DNA of 64,000 nucleotides from Bacteroidota bacterium (GTDB lineage: Bacteria > Bacteroidota > Bacteroidia > Bacteroidales > FEN-979): contig JAPLDJ010000018.1 in the NCBI GenBank assembly GCA_026391805.1, positions 1 to 64,000 on the forward strand, read 5' to 3'. The notes beneath the pieces are model-generated. The model saw only the letters and a list, made by a program, of their open reading frames with translations. It was not told the origin of the DNA and made no database searches. Shown here piece after piece: positions 19,836 to 29,492 of the stretch. The number at the start of each line of letters is the position of its first letter. The first letter of the stretch is position 1. A program made the translations under genes and the position numbers.

Positions 19836-21731
19836 TTAAAGTATCTTTTTCAGCGCAGTCACAATCCCTTCAACATCATAACCACATTCGTGATGAAGTT
19901 CCGGAATTGTTCCCTGTTCAACAAACCGGTCAGGAATTCCAAGTTTTTTAATCCTCGCCTGGTAGCCGTTTTCAGCCATGAAATCCACCACGGAGGAACC
20001 GAGACCGCCGATTACGGTTCCGTCTTCCACGGTCACGATCCGTTTAAATTTTTTGAAGATTTCATGCAGAAGTTCCTGATCCAGGGGTTTAAGGAATAGC
20101 ATGTCATAATGGGCAACTGAAGATCCCTGTTTTTCAAGTTCCAGGCAGGCTTGGAGCGCATCGTTTCCCACATGACCGATCGAGATGACCGCAGCATCTT
20201 TTCCGTCCTTTATTATCCGCCCTTTCCCGACAGGAAGTTCACGCAAAGGAGTTTTCCATTCCGGCATGACGCCCCTGCCCCTCGGGTATCGGATGGTGAA
20301 AGGCCCTTTATTTTCAAGCTGGGCCGTATACATCAGGTTTCGCAGATCTTCCTCGTTCATGGGTGCCGAAACGGTCATGTTCGGGATGCAACTCAGGTAG
20401 GCAAAATCGAAGGAACCATGGTGTGTGGCACCGTCTTCGCCCACAAGTCCGCCGCGGTCGAGACAGAAGACGACATTCAGCTTCTGCAGCGCCACGTCGT
20501 GGATGATCTGGTCGTATGCACGTTGCAGAAAGGATGAATATATGTTGCAGAACGGCACCATGCCCGAGGCTGCAAGTCCGGCGGAGAAGGTCACCGCATG
20601 CTGTTCAGCGATCCCTACGTCAAAGGTACGGTCGGGCATCTTATTCATCATAATGTTGAGGGAACAGCCGGTCGACATGGCTGGTGTGATCCCGACGATT
20701 TTCGGGTTCTTTTCGGCCAGTTCAATAATGGTGCGGCCAAAAACCGTTTGATATTTGGGTGGCTGGTTGTGGCACTTATCTTCCCGGATCTCGCCGGTCT
20801 TTTTATCAAAAACCCCGGGAGCATGGTAAACGGTTTGCTCCTTTTCGGCGCGTTCGTATCCTTTCCCCTTCACCGTGACAACATGAAGGAGCTTGGGTCC
20901 GCGTAGTTGTTTCATGTCATCGAGCAGCTTCACAAGACGGATGACATCGTGTCCGTCGACCGGTCCGAAATACCTGAAATTAAAGGCTTCGAAGAGATTG
21001 CTGCGATTGAGAAGCGTTAATTTCAGTGCATTCCCGATCTGCTTCACGACCGCCCTGGAATTCTTGCCGTATTTCGTTCCGCCGCCGAGCATCAGCCAGA
21101 TCTTGTCACGGATCTTGTTATAGGTCCGGGATGTGACGATATCGGCAAGGTAATCCTTGATGGCGCCGACATTTTTATCGATGGCAATTCCGTTATCATT
21201 AAGGATGACGAGCAGGTTCGCATTCGAGACACCGGCATTGTTCATCGCCTCCATGGCCATACCGCCGGAGATGGCGCCGTCGCCGATAATGGCCACATGA
21301 TGCCGGTCGGGTTCATGGTTGAGGTTGGCGGCAACGCCCATTCCCAGGGCAGCAGAAACAGAAGTTGAGGAATGACCTGTTCCGAAGGCATCATATTCGC
21401 TTTCCGACATCCGCGGGAAACCGCTGATACCATTGTACATCCGGTTGGTATGAAAAATATCTTTCCGGCCTGTGATGATCTTATGGGTATAAGCCTGGTG
21501 ACCGACATCCCAGATCACCTTATCGAAGGGGGTGTTGAAAACATAATGAAGGGCTACCGTAAGTTCCACCGTGCCAAGGCTGGCGCCGAGGTGTCCCGGG
21601 TTGGCGGAGATAACATCGATGATGAACTGCCGGATCTCGTTGCAAAGCCTGGGAAGATCTTCGACCTTCAGTTTCCGGAGGTCGGAAGGGTCGTTAACCC
21701 CGGCAAGCAGTTCTCCAATCTTTGCAGTCAT
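19836..21731 (-). CDS. dxs: 1-deoxy-D-xylulose-5-phosphate synthase
   Basis: 631 residues, full length. It condenses pyruvate and glyceraldehyde-3-phosphate to DXP with thiamine diphosphate, the first step of the MEP isoprenoid pathway. Motifs seen: HLGASLGTVELTVALHYVF, DVGHQAYTHKIITGR, the TPP motif GDGAISGGMAMEAMNNAG...LNDN, then FRYFGPVDGHD, and in the transketolase pyrimidine domain DVGIAEQHAVTFSAGLA with DRGGLVGEDGATHHG. It lies 69 bp after the MIP18-family gene, both on the minus strand. Confidence 0.95.
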   Translation of the reverse strand: MTAKIGELLAGVNDPSDLRKLKVEDLPRLCNEIRQFIIDVISANPGHLGASLGTVELTVALHYVFNTPFDKVIWDVGHQAYTHKIITGRKDIFHTNRMYNGISGFPRMSESEYDAFGTGHSSTSVSAALGMGVAANLNHEPDRHHVAIIGDGAISGGMAMEAMNNAGVSNANLLVILNDNGIAIDKNVGAIKDYLADIVTSRTYNKIRDKIWLMLGGGTKYGKNSRAVVKQIGNALKLTLLNRSNLFEAFNFRYFGPVDGHDVIRLVKLLDDMKQLRGPKLLHVVTVKGKGYERAEKEQTVYHAPGVFDKKTGEIREDKCHNQPPKYQTVFGRTIIELAEKNPKIVGITPAMSTGCSLNIMMNKMPDRTFDVGIAEQHAVTFSAGLAASGMVPFCNIYSSFLQRAYDQIIHDVALQKLNVVFCLDRGGLVGEDGATHHGSFDFAYLSCIPNMTVSAPMNEEDLRNLMYTAQLENKGPFTIRYPRGRGVMPEWKTPLRELPVGKGRIIKDGKDAAVISIGHVGNDALQACLELEKQGSSVAHYDMLFLKPLDQELLHEIFKKFKRIVTVEDGTVIGGLGSSVVDFMAENGYQARIKKLGIPDRFVEQGTIPELHHECGYDVEGIVTALKKIL

Positions 21732-21800
21732 CTCAGAATAGTATCACGACGGTAATTTCAGTCTTAAATCAACGGCTTCGGAAGCTGAAAATTGCACTCA

Positions 21801-22118
21801 TCAAAGCAATCCGAGCTCTAAAAGTGCGGCTTCAGAGATCATCTCTTTGTCCCAGGGTGGTTCAAAGGTCAGTTCCACCTTTACATCCTTCACTCCGTCC
21901 ACGCTTTTCACCTCATCGTGCACATTTCCGGGCATGTCTTCCGCAACCGGGCAGTTCGGTGTGGTCAGCGTCATTTTTATATAAACATTCGACTCACTGT
22001 CGATCTTCAGCTCGTAAATCAATCCGAGGTCATATATGTTGACTGGGATCTCAGGATCATGGACACGCCGGAGCGCATCGATGACCTTTCCTTCCAGTAT
22101 TTTATCAATATGTGTCAT
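21801..22118 (-). CDS. MIP18/DUF59-family iron-sulfur assembly protein
   Basis: 105 residues. PaaD-like/DUF59 domain: ALRRVHDPEIPVNIYDLGLIYEL near the N-terminus, MTLTTPNCPVAEDMPG with the conserved Cys, and VELTFEPPWDKEMISEAALLELG at the end. Members help deliver Fe-S clusters and are often associated with SUF systems; here the gene lies about 12 kb from the suf operon, between typA and dxs. It has its own -7 box at 22146-22153, so it can be expressed apart from typA, which ends 76 bp upstream. Confidence 0.9.
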   Translation of the reverse strand: MTHIDKILEGKVIDALRRVHDPEIPVNIYDLGLIYELKIDSESNVYIKMTLTTPNCPVAEDMPGNVHDEVKSVDGVKDVKVELTFEPPWDKEMISEAALLELGLL

Positions 22119-22145
22119 ACAAATTCCGTTATTAAACCGGAACTA

Positions 22146-22153
22146 CAAAGTTA
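22146..22153 (-). promoter_or_regulatory. -7 box TAACTTTG for the DUF59 gene
   Basis: Exact TAnnTTTG match on the minus strand, 27 nt upstream of the start at 22118. Confidence 0.5.
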
Positions 22154-22193
22154 AAAAATTTCCATCAGAGCTTCGCTATTCTCCGGGAGAGAA

Positions 22194-23999
22194 TCAGTTT
22201 GCTTTTTTACTTCTTTTACGTTCCGTTTCATCAAGAATGATCTTGCGCAGGCGGATCGATTTCGGGGTTACTTCCACATATTCATCGCCCTGGATGTATT
22301 CCATTGCCTCTTCCAGTGAGAATTTTATTGCGGGGACGATCACGGCCTTGTCATCAGAGCCGGACGCGCGGACATTACTCAGCTTTTTTGTTTTTGTAAG
22401 GTTGATGGCCATGTCGTCGCTGCGGGTACTTTCGCCGACCACCTGTCCGGCATAAATGTTCTCCCCTGGTTCAACAAAGAATTTTCCACGGTCCTGGAGC
22501 TTGTCGATCGAATAGGTAATGGCGGTGCCGGTTTCCATGGCGATCAGGGAACCGTTGTTCCGGCTGGCCATGTCACCCTTCCAGGGAGCATACTCCTTGA
22601 AACGATGAGCGATGACGGCTTCTCCCTCGGTGGCTGTAAGGACAGGATTGCGGAGGCCGATCAGGCCGCGGGCCGGGATATCGAACTCCAGAATGGCACG
22701 GTCTCTTTTTGTTTCAAGTTTGACGAGGTCTCCCCTCCTTCTGCTTACGATCTCGATCACTTTCCCGGAAAATGCCTCCGGTACTGCAACGCGCAAATGT
22801 TCGATGGGTTCATGGATCTTGTCATCAACCACCTTGGTGAGCACATTCGGCTGACCAAGCTGGAATTCATAGCCTTCGCGGCGCATGGTTTCCACGAGGA
22901 TGGCCAGGTGAAGAATGCCCCTTCCGAAGACCTGGAAACGCTCGGGAGAATCTGTCTCCTCCACCCTCAGGGCAAGGTTCTTTTCCATCTCGTGGAACAG
23001 CCGCTCCCGGATGTGGCGGGAGGTCACAAATGTTCCCTCTTTTCCTGAAAACGGTGAGTTATTGATGGTGAAAAGCATGCTCATGGTAGGCTCATCCACG
23101 CTGATCGGCTTCATCCCTTCCGGATTTTCAGCATCCGCAAGGGTATCCCCGATGTCAAAGTTCTCAGGCCCGAGCACGGCACAGATCTCGCCGGCGGTGA
23201 TTTCGGTCTTTATTTTTTCCTTACCCAGTCCCTCAAACAGGTACAATTCCTTGACGACTGATTTTACAATGGTTCCGTCGTTCTTTACGAGCGATACCTG
23301 CTGGCCTGCCTTGATCGATCCGCGGGAGATGCGTCCGACAGCGATGCGTCCGACATAGGATGAATAATCCAGCGAGCTGATCTGCAACTGAAGCGTTCCC
23401 GGCTCGCTGACCGGTGGCGGAATGTGATCGATGATCGTATCCAGCAGGTAAGTTACATCTGTGGTAGGCACGTTCCAGTCGGCCGACATCCACCCCTGTT
23501 TCGAGGAGCCGTAAACCGTAGGGAAATTAAGCTGATCTTCGCTGGCGTCGAGGCTGAACATCAGTTCAAAAACAGCTTCGTGAACTTCATCCGGCGAACA
23601 ATTGGGTTTATCTACTTTATTAATAACGACGATTGGCTTTTTACCCAGCTCCAGCGCTTTCTGAAGAACAAAACGGGTTTGCGGCATCGGTCCCTCAAAG
23701 GCATCCACGACAAGCAAAACGCCGTCGGCCATGTTCAGCACCCTTTCCACCTCCCCGCCGAAATCGGAGTGGCCGGGGGTGTCGATGATATTGATCTTAT
23801 ATCCTTTATAACGGACTGAAACATTCTTTGCAAGGATGGTGATACCGCGTTCACGCTCAAGGTCATTGGAATCAAGGATAAGGTCGCGAACTACCTGGTT
23901 ATCACGAAAAAGCTTTACCTGGTAAAGGATCCGGTCGACCAAAGTTGTTTTCCCGTGATCGACATGGGCAATGATGGCAATATTTCTGATATTCTGCAC
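22194..23999 (-). CDS. typA: Translational GTPase TypA/BipA
   Basis: 601 residues, full length. Ribosome-associated GTPase involved in stress adaptation and large-subunit assembly. The G domain shows [15 protein letters not shown] (G1), [12 protein letters not shown] (G2 region), [16 protein letters not shown] (G3) and NKVDKP (G4). Domain II and the EF-G-like domains follow ([29 protein letters not shown]), with the TypA-specific C-terminal region ([18 protein letters not shown]). A -7 box lies at 24038-24045. Confidence 0.96.
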   Translation of the reverse strand: MQNIRNIAIIAHVDHGKTTLVDRILYQVKLFRDNQVVRDLILDSNDLERERGITILAKNVSVRYKGYKINIIDTPGHSDFGGEVERVLNMADGVLLVVDAFEGPMPQTRFVLQKALELGKKPIVVINKVDKPNCSPDEVHEAVFELMFSLDASEDQLNFPTVYGSSKQGWMSADWNVPTTDVTYLLDTIIDHIPPPVSEPGTLQLQISSLDYSSYVGRIAVGRISRGSIKAGQQVSLVKNDGTIVKSVVKELYLFEGLGKEKIKTEITAGEICAVLGPENFDIGDTLADAENPEGMKPISVDEPTMSMLFTINNSPFSGKEGTFVTSRHIRERLFHEMEKNLALRVEETDSPERFQVFGRGILHLAILVETMRREGYEFQLGQPNVLTKVVDDKIHEPIEHLRVAVPEAFSGKVIEIVSRRRGDLVKLETKRDRAILEFDIPARGLIGLRNPVLTATEGEAVIAHRFKEYAPWKGDMASRNNGSLIAMETGTAITYSIDKLQDRGKFFVEPGENIYAGQVVGESTRSDDMAINLTKTKKLSNVRASGSDDKAVIVPAIKFSLEEAMEYIQGDEYVEVTPKSIRLRKIILDETERKRSKKAN

Positions 24000-24037
24000 G
24001 TAACGAATTTAAAAGGTCTGTTTTTTGAAATTGGCTG

Positions 24038-24045
24038 CAAAGGTA
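24038..24045 (-). promoter_or_regulatory. -7 box TACCTTTG for typA
   Basis: Exact TAnnTTTG match on the minus strand, 38 nt upstream of the typA start. Confidence 0.5.
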
Positions 24046-24069
24046 CTCCGAAAAATGGCACGCACAGCA

Positions 24070-24190
24070 AAAATAGCGAGGTGGCGAAAGAAGAAATAGC
24101 GAATTATAAACCTGTTGGTTAGCAGGCGCGCGTTTCCTATACGCATGCCGAGGAAAGTAGCGAAAAGCGAAATAGTGAAGTAGCGAAAAC
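24070..24190. repeat. Simple repeat region of AGCGAAA units
   Basis: Repeated units such as aatagcgaggtggcgaaaga and gtagcgaaaagcgaaatag fill the gap between typA and the DUF5615 gene. The same AGCGAAAAGCGAAA unit appears at 13921-13968 inside the isoaspartyl peptidase gene and, inverted, at about 2993-3007. No gene is visible here. Confidence 0.5.
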
Positions 24191-24276
24191 AATGCGAATG
24201 AGATTTTTCTCGACTCGCCAGCTTTTTTTATTACTCGAAGATTCCTCGAAGAAGACTTTTATCCCGCGAACATATA

Positions 24277-24618
24277 TTAATCGAGTTCTAGACAACCTAG
24301 CTGGCGGTACTCGGGATTTTCAATAAATTCGTTAATGACACTCTGGTTCTCAGTGAGAATGTGTATCAAATTATCAGTAGAAGTATTTCCGAATCTTAGC
24401 CAAATTACTTTTGGAGGTATCCCGAGTAAAAGGGTGAGATCATAGAAATCTGAATCAAAGGTTACAATAGTATAACCTTCTCTCTTAGCATATTCCCAGA
24501 TTTCTCTATCGGTCGAATTCTCTAAGTGTAATTCCCTTACTTGTTTAGCCAAAGGGTAAAGATCTTGTAAGCCCCTGACTACCCTATATGAAATATTTTG
24601 ATCAAATAACAGTTTCAT
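24277..24618 (-). CDS. DUF5615 PIN-like protein (putative toxin)
   Basis: 113 residues. PIN-like acidic residues are seen in LLFDQNIS near the N-terminus and TIVTFDSDFYDL in the middle, followed by the family phrase VIWLRFGNTSTDNLI. DUF5615 proteins are PIN-fold relatives usually encoded right after a DUF433 gene, and the pair is thought to act as a toxin-antitoxin module with this protein as the nuclease. Its ATG overlaps the stop codon of the DUF433 gene (TGATG arrangement), so translation is coupled. Toxicity is inferred from family context only. Confidence 0.85.
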   Translation of the reverse strand: MKLLFDQNISYRVVRGLQDLYPLAKQVRELHLENSTDREIWEYAKREGYTIVTFDSDFYDLTLLLGIPPKVIWLRFGNTSTDNLIHILTENQSVINEFIENPEYRQLGCLELD

Positions 24619-24836
24619 CAGGCCACACGCAGTTTGTGCTCTCTGTCAGCTGCAAATGCAAGACATGCCTTGATATCTTCAATCTTTAATTCAGGATAAT
24701 CCTTAATAATCTGTTCGTTTGTCATGCCCGATGCTAACCAGTTTAAGACATCATAAACTGCTACGCGTGTTCCTTTAATGCAAGGTTTTCCAAATCTGAT
24801 ACTTGGATTAATTTCTATCCTGTCAGAATATCTCAT
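24618..24836 (-). CDS. DUF433 protein (putative antitoxin)
   Basis: 72 residues. Typical DUF433 pattern: INPSIRFGKPCIKGTRVAVYDVLNWLASGMTNEQIIKDYPEL, a small winged-helix-like DNA-binding fold. It is the upstream partner of the DUF5615 PIN-like gene and probably its antitoxin and autoregulator. A -7 box lies 17 nt upstream at 24854-24861. Confidence 0.87.
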   Translation of the reverse strand: MRYSDRIEINPSIRFGKPCIKGTRVAVYDVLNWLASGMTNEQIIKDYPELKIEDIKACLAFAADREHKLRVA

Positions 24837-24853
24837 TTCAAATAAAATTTTAT

Positions 24854-24861
24854 CAAAGATA
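24854..24861 (-). promoter_or_regulatory. -7 box TATCTTTG for the DUF433/DUF5615 pair
   Basis: Exact TAnnTTTG match on the minus strand, 17 nt upstream of the DUF433 start. Confidence 0.55.
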
Positions 24862-24886
24862 CGAAATATTTAGGATTTAAGATAGC

Positions 24887-24914
24887 AAAAAAAGGCCGCA
24901 CGATGTGTGCGGCC
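24887..24914 (-). terminator. Rho-independent terminator of the lipoprotein gene
   Basis: Perfect 8-bp GC-rich stem (ggccgcac at 24894-24901 against 24907-24914) with a 5-nt loop. On the minus strand it is followed by seven T residues. It lies 27 nt past the stop codon at 24942. Confidence 0.82.
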
Positions 24915-24941
24915 CTGAACAGGTAAAGAAAAAGAAGTATT

Positions 24942-25898
24942 TTAAAGCGGGAGGAAGAAGGTCCCGGAATTTCCGTTTACAACCCAGTCAACCCTGTAAC
25001 GTGCCGGGCAATCACCGTTGGTGATGAGGTTGTTGTTGATGTCGTAACCGAAGGTAATCGTCAGTGATTTTGAATCTGACGGGATCTGGTGAATGATAAT
25101 CCCTGCGCAGGGAGCCCAGTTGCAGGCCATCTTGTGAACGACCGACTGGGTGATCTGGGTGTAGAAATTTTCACCGGCGCGGGTAAGTCCCCAGGTTTCG
25201 AGGTTGTCGTAGCCGTCGGCCGAGCCAAAGCCGTCGGTGGTCATGACGAGGGTGTAATTCGACAGCTGACCTGTGAAGATGTGCTGGCGGGCAATGTTCC
25301 ATACACGGGTTGTATTGTCGTCGGTGAAGGTAGCACTGACAGATCCCCAAATCTTGTGGGTGATCGAGGTAACGTTCATCGTGCTGTCAAGTTCCCAAAG
25401 GTAATGTCCGCTGACATTCTGGTAATGCTTTATTCCGTTCAGGATGATGGTTTTTCCGTTCGACAACTTGGTAATGCTGAAATTATTCGTAGTGATTAAC
25501 ACTGTGGTGCCCGGATCTCCCCAGGGTTCATTATATTTCTTCTTGATCAGGATGTGACCTGTGCGGAGATGTTGCTCGGGACAATCCTTGCCATGGTACT
25601 CGATATCTACAGTAATACTGTCATTTATTATGCCACCGACTGTTACTGTCGTGTTGCAGGGTCCGCCGCCCATTTGTCCGGATTTGAGCGAGGAAGCTGA
25701 ATTCAGAACGGAGTTGGCATCGTTGACAACCTGGTCGACAGCATTCATGACATTGTTATTGTCATTGGTCAGTTGCTGCATCGATTCAGTGTTGGTCGTG
25801 CCTTTTTCGGTGGTCTTGTCTTTTGAACAGCCTGCGAGGATCAGTGCCATCACGGCGATCATGATAAAAGCGAAGGTGAACAGATTTTTCGTTTTCAT
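24942..25898 (-). CDS. Hypothetical lipoprotein
   Basis: 318 residues. Signal with lipobox LILAGC, then a low-complexity Asn/Thr-rich linker (about 30-75), then a beta-rich domain. Conserved-looking points are GPCNTTVTVGG, IEYHGKDCPEQHLRTGHI, and a C-terminal WAPCAGIIIHQIPSDSKSLTITFGYD...CPARYRVDWVVNG; four Cys may form disulfides. I do not recognise the family. It is probably an outer-membrane-anchored protein. It ends at a strong terminator and starts 92 bp after the DUF4249 gene ends, so it may be the last gene of the TonB-receptor transcript or independent. Confidence 0.7.
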   Translation of the reverse strand: MKTKNLFTFAFIMIAVMALILAGCSKDKTTEKGTTNTESMQQLTNDNNNVMNAVDQVVNDANSVLNSASSLKSGQMGGGPCNTTVTVGGIINDSITVDIEYHGKDCPEQHLRTGHILIKKKYNEPWGDPGTTVLITTNNFSITKLSNGKTIILNGIKHYQNVSGHYLWELDSTMNVTSITHKIWGSVSATFTDDNTTRVWNIARQHIFTGQLSNYTLVMTTDGFGSADGYDNLETWGLTRAGENFYTQITQSVVHKMACNWAPCAGIIIHQIPSDSKSLTITFGYDINNNLITNGDCPARYRVDWVVNGNSGTFFLPL

Positions 25899-25990
25899 GG
25901 TTTTTGGTTTTAAGGTTTCTGTTTGAGGATTTGCTTTTGAATATTATACACGGTCAACCTGGTTTACCCTGATGCCGTTTGAAAATTTTT

Positions 25991-26812
25991 TTATTGCGGC
26001 ACGGTTTGGGAGATGGAATAGACCCCGCAGGCGGCAAAATAACCGATGGCGCCCCTGCTCAGGTTGGTAGGGACATTGGCCGGAACAGAGTTGAACAGCC
26101 CACCCTGCCATTGCGTCTCCAGCAGCAGTTCACGTATAAACTCAGCATGCTCCGGCGTCAGGGAATACCTTCGTTCATTGATGACCGTTCCGGCAGGAAA
26201 GGTGATCTTTTCCATCTGAGGGGCAAAGATTTCGCTGACATCAAGGGTCGACAATGTATAAAAGAGAAGCCGTTTCTTTGTTGTACTGGTATCTGAATTT
26301 TCATAACCTGTTACATTCGACCAGTCGAGAAGCACCTCCCACATCGCCGGGGGCTCAGTGCTGAATGAGCTGGCCACCCATGAGATGTGATACAGGTTGT
26401 CGTCGTCATCCGGCAAATAGACCAGGAAATTAAACGATGTTGGTGTCGTCATGGCAGCCTTAGCTGTGATGACCTGCTCCTTGTATGATATAAACAAGGT
26501 ATAATGATTTCCTTCATGTGCGGCGAACGGATGGATGGATCTGTAGATCCCTGATCCGGCCGGCTGTTCAGTAAAATTAAACACCGAGTCCTCATCAGAG
26601 ATAAGAATGTTTGCGCCTGTAACAGGATCAGGCCTGGCATTCAGTTCTGTTACAGGGTAAGAAAGCGTCACCGTCTGGATCTTGTTTTCACTGGTAATGA
26701 TCCCGTCAACGACGATCTGGCTGCTTTGCTGGCTCTTCAACGGCCAGTCGACCGTTTTCTCGCAGCCGGCGAACAGGATCAGAAGAACGATATAACAAAA
26801 CAGCTTCCTCAT
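25991..26812 (-). CDS. DUF4249 lipoprotein, partner of the TonB receptor
   Basis: 273 residues. Lipobox LFAGC, then IVVDGIITSENKIQTVTLSYP and a VTGANILISDEDSVFNFTE segment, typical of DUF4249. Family members are encoded next to TonB-dependent receptors in Bacteroidota and are thought to sit on the outer face like SusD-type lids; no ligand is known. Its start codon overlaps the end of the receptor gene, so the two are translationally coupled. Confidence 0.86.
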   Translation of the reverse strand: MRKLFCYIVLLILFAGCEKTVDWPLKSQQSSQIVVDGIITSENKIQTVTLSYPVTELNARPDPVTGANILISDEDSVFNFTEQPAGSGIYRSIHPFAAHEGNHYTLFISYKEQVITAKAAMTTPTSFNFLVYLPDDDDNLYHISWVASSFSTEPPAMWEVLLDWSNVTGYENSDTSTTKKRLLFYTLSTLDVSEIFAPQMEKITFPAGTVINERRYSLTPEHAEFIRELLLETQWQGGLFNSVPANVPTNLSRGAIGYFAACGVYSISQTVPQ

Positions 26813-29475
26813 CAGAATTTGAATTGATAATTAATGGACGGGATGATGCCTGCAACGGAGATCGTCGTCGGCACCAGTACCGCAGAGCCGCTCATATTCG
26901 CAGGAACCACGATGTTGCCGTTTCCGTCAACGGTCTTGTTAAAATTGACGGAAAACGGGTTCATGTGTCCATACGCATTGTAAAGTGTCAGGATCAGCGA
27001 ATGCTGGTAACGTTGTTCCGGCCTGCTGATCTTCCACTTCACGGCAATGTCGAGACGGTGATAGTCGGGCAGCCGGTCGTTGTTCCTGTCGCCGTATACC
27101 GGTACTGAATATCCGTTGTTATAAAAGAATCCCACCGGTGTCGTGATGGCGCCGCCGGTCAGGTAAAGCCAGTTGGCGGAAAGTTCCCAGTGCTTCCCGG
27201 GAACCCAGGCAAGGTAGATGCAGACATTGTGCGGACGGTCATAAAACGCAGGGTATTCCTGGCTGTCATTTATTTCGGGTGTCTTGACGAAGGTGCGGGA
27301 ATAGGTATAGCCGATCCACCCGGTAAATTTTCCTTCCGGTTTCCTGACCATCAGTTCAAGCCCGTACGCGCGGGCCTGCCCGTTTCGTACCTCGCCCTCC
27401 AGGAGGCGGTTGAATAAAAGGTTGGCATGATTCGCGTAATCAATATGGTCGTGAAACAGGGTATAAAAAAGCTCCGCAGAAAAATTCAGGGTTGTCTTTG
27501 GAACCTGGAGATAATATCCCAGCGAAACCTGGTCGGCTTTCTGCGGTTTGATGTTCGGTCCGCACGGAGCCCAGACCTCCAGCGAAGTAAAGGGGCTCAC
27601 CGAATTGGAAAGGACCTGCAGGAACTGTGTGGTCCTGCTGTAGCTTGCTTTCAGGGATGACCGCTCATTCAGGATGAACCGGATGTTCAGCCGCGGCTCG
27701 GGACTGAAAAAGACGGCATAGGTCGTCATGTTTGAGACCACGGAAGAATCGATGAGGTTATGGTATGCGTCGAAATGGTAGACGGTGGTCGGGCCTATAT
27801 CCTGCCACACCGGCAGCCTGATCCCGTAATTAAGGATGATCCTTTTGCCAACCTTCTGGTCATTGCCAACATAGAAATCATATTCCATGGAATGATAAAG
27901 GGGGATGGGTATGACATTCGGATCCGACTGGTTGTTCGGCAGGCTTACATTCCCCGGGTCCGAATTGTGACTGGTCACCTCAAATCCGGCCCTGATCGTG
28001 TTCTTCGGGTTCAGGTACCATCCGAAATCGGTTTTCAGGGTCAGGTTGGAGATGGCGGAGTTCCAGACATCTTTCTGTTCATTGTCAATGTAAAGATAAT
28101 AGTGATAACGGCTATAGCACAGCGTCGTATTGGAGAACAATTTATTGCTGAAGGCATGGTTCCAGCGGAATGTCCCCGCCATATTGTTCCAGCTCATGCC
28201 CGACGTTGGGTAAGAGGACTCGTTGACCTGGCCTAAGTGATCGTAGCCGTAAAAGAAGGTCAGGTAAAAACGGTTGTTGTTGTTCGCCTTGAAATTCACC
28301 TTGGCGTTCACATCATAAAAGAGGACCGAAAAAGAGTTTGAATAAAGGTGGAGGTTGTTCAGCCAGTTCATGGTCGACACCCTCCCGGAGATGATGAATG
28401 AGCTTCTGTCCTTTACGATCGGGCCTTCCAGGGTCAGTTCAGAGGCATAGGGACCGATGTTTCCTGAAAAGCCGAAACGCTTGAGGTTCCCGTTTTTCGC
28501 CTTGATATCGATCACGGATGAAAGCCTGCCGCCATAACGTGCAGGGAAATCACCCTTGAAGACCGTCATCTCGTTGATGGCATCAGGCGCAAGCACCGAA
28601 AAGAATCCGAAAAGGTGAGAGGGATTGTAGATCGGCGCCTCGTCGATCAGGATCAGGTTCTGGTCGCTGTTACCGCCGCGGACATAAAACAGCCCGGAAC
28701 CGTCGCCGTACGACTTGATCCCCGGAACGGCCTGCAGCGATTTGATGATGTCAAGATCCCCTGCAAAACCGGGCAATTGCGACAATGTTTTTGCAGAAAA
28801 GCGGAACTCACTGAGGGAACTTTTCTGGATCTCCTCCTTCCTGTTCTTTGCCTGGATCTCCACTTCCCTGATCGGAAGGGACGTTCCTTCCATCTCCACG
28901 ATCGCCTCCTCATCTTGCTGAAGATCGATCGTCTTTACATAATCCTTATACCCCACATAGGAATAAACAACTTGGTAGGTTTTCGCAGGCAGCGTCAGCG
29001 AATAAAATCCGTATCCGTTGGTGGTGGTCCCGGAATGGTTTTCACGGGTATACACGTTTGCGCCGATCAGGACCTCCCCGGTGGCCTTGTCTTTCAGGTA
29101 ACCGCTGATGGTATGTTTTGCCGCAGGCCGATTGGGTTCAGCAGGTTTTCCCGCAGTTTCATCATGAACGGCTTTCAGCACGACCTGGTTTTCAAGGACA
29201 AAATAGTTGATCCCGTTTTTTTTCAGCGCCAGGTCCAGGATCTCGCGGATGCTTATGTCTCTTGCCTTCAGGGTAATCTTCCGGTCGAGGGGAAGGCTCT
29301 GCGGGTTGTAGGAAAAGAAGATCTTTCCCTCCTCTCCTATTTTACGGATCACCTCGCCCAGTGGCTGGTTTTTTACGACAATGGTGATCTTTTTATCAAG
29401 ATCCTGCGAAAAAGAAAAAACGGAAAAAAAAAGAAAGCAGATAAAGAAAAGGGCTATGAGTTTCCTGTTTTCCAA
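26812..29475 (-). CDS. TonB-dependent receptor with N-terminal STN signalling domain
   Basis: 887 residues. Signal peptide (1-23); STN domain (about 24-105: VVKNQPLGEVIRKIGEEGKIFFSYN); carboxypeptidase-regulatory-like domain (about 123-210: ISGYLKDKATGEVLIGANVY); plug (about 225-330: LPGFAGDLDIIKSLQAVPGIKSYGDGSGLFYVRGG); then a barrel of about 560 residues ending YQFKF. It imports an unknown ligand with TonB energy. The STN domain signals to a FecR anti-sigma factor, which is encoded 17 bp upstream, preceded by an ECF sigma gene. It is therefore the sensor of a complete cell-surface signalling system. Confidence 0.92.
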   Translation of the reverse strand: MENRKLIALFFICFLFFSVFSFSQDLDKKITIVVKNQPLGEVIRKIGEEGKIFFSYNPQSLPLDRKITLKARDISIREILDLALKKNGINYFVLENQVVLKAVHDETAGKPAEPNRPAAKHTISGYLKDKATGEVLIGANVYTRENHSGTTTNGYGFYSLTLPAKTYQVVYSYVGYKDYVKTIDLQQDEEAIVEMEGTSLPIREVEIQAKNRKEEIQKSSLSEFRFSAKTLSQLPGFAGDLDIIKSLQAVPGIKSYGDGSGLFYVRGGNSDQNLILIDEAPIYNPSHLFGFFSVLAPDAINEMTVFKGDFPARYGGRLSSVIDIKAKNGNLKRFGFSGNIGPYASELTLEGPIVKDRSSFIISGRVSTMNWLNNLHLYSNSFSVLFYDVNAKVNFKANNNNRFYLTFFYGYDHLGQVNESSYPTSGMSWNNMAGTFRWNHAFSNKLFSNTTLCYSRYHYYLYIDNEQKDVWNSAISNLTLKTDFGWYLNPKNTIRAGFEVTSHNSDPGNVSLPNNQSDPNVIPIPLYHSMEYDFYVGNDQKVGKRIILNYGIRLPVWQDIGPTTVYHFDAYHNLIDSSVVSNMTTYAVFFSPEPRLNIRFILNERSSLKASYSRTTQFLQVLSNSVSPFTSLEVWAPCGPNIKPQKADQVSLGYYLQVPKTTLNFSAELFYTLFHDHIDYANHANLLFNRLLEGEVRNGQARAYGLELMVRKPEGKFTGWIGYTYSRTFVKTPEINDSQEYPAFYDRPHNVCIYLAWVPGKHWELSANWLYLTGGAITTPVGFFYNNGYSVPVYGDRNNDRLPDYHRLDIAVKWKISRPEQRYQHSLILTLYNAYGHMNPFSVNFNKTVDGNGNIVVPANMSGSAVLVPTTISVAGIIPSINYQFKF

Positions 29476-29492
29476 TGAATCCGGGATATGGA

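Noticed and set aside
28615-29478. 287-codon plus-strand open frame opposite the TonB receptor
   Set aside because: It lies wholly within the STN/plug coding region on the other strand, and its translation has no domain or signal.
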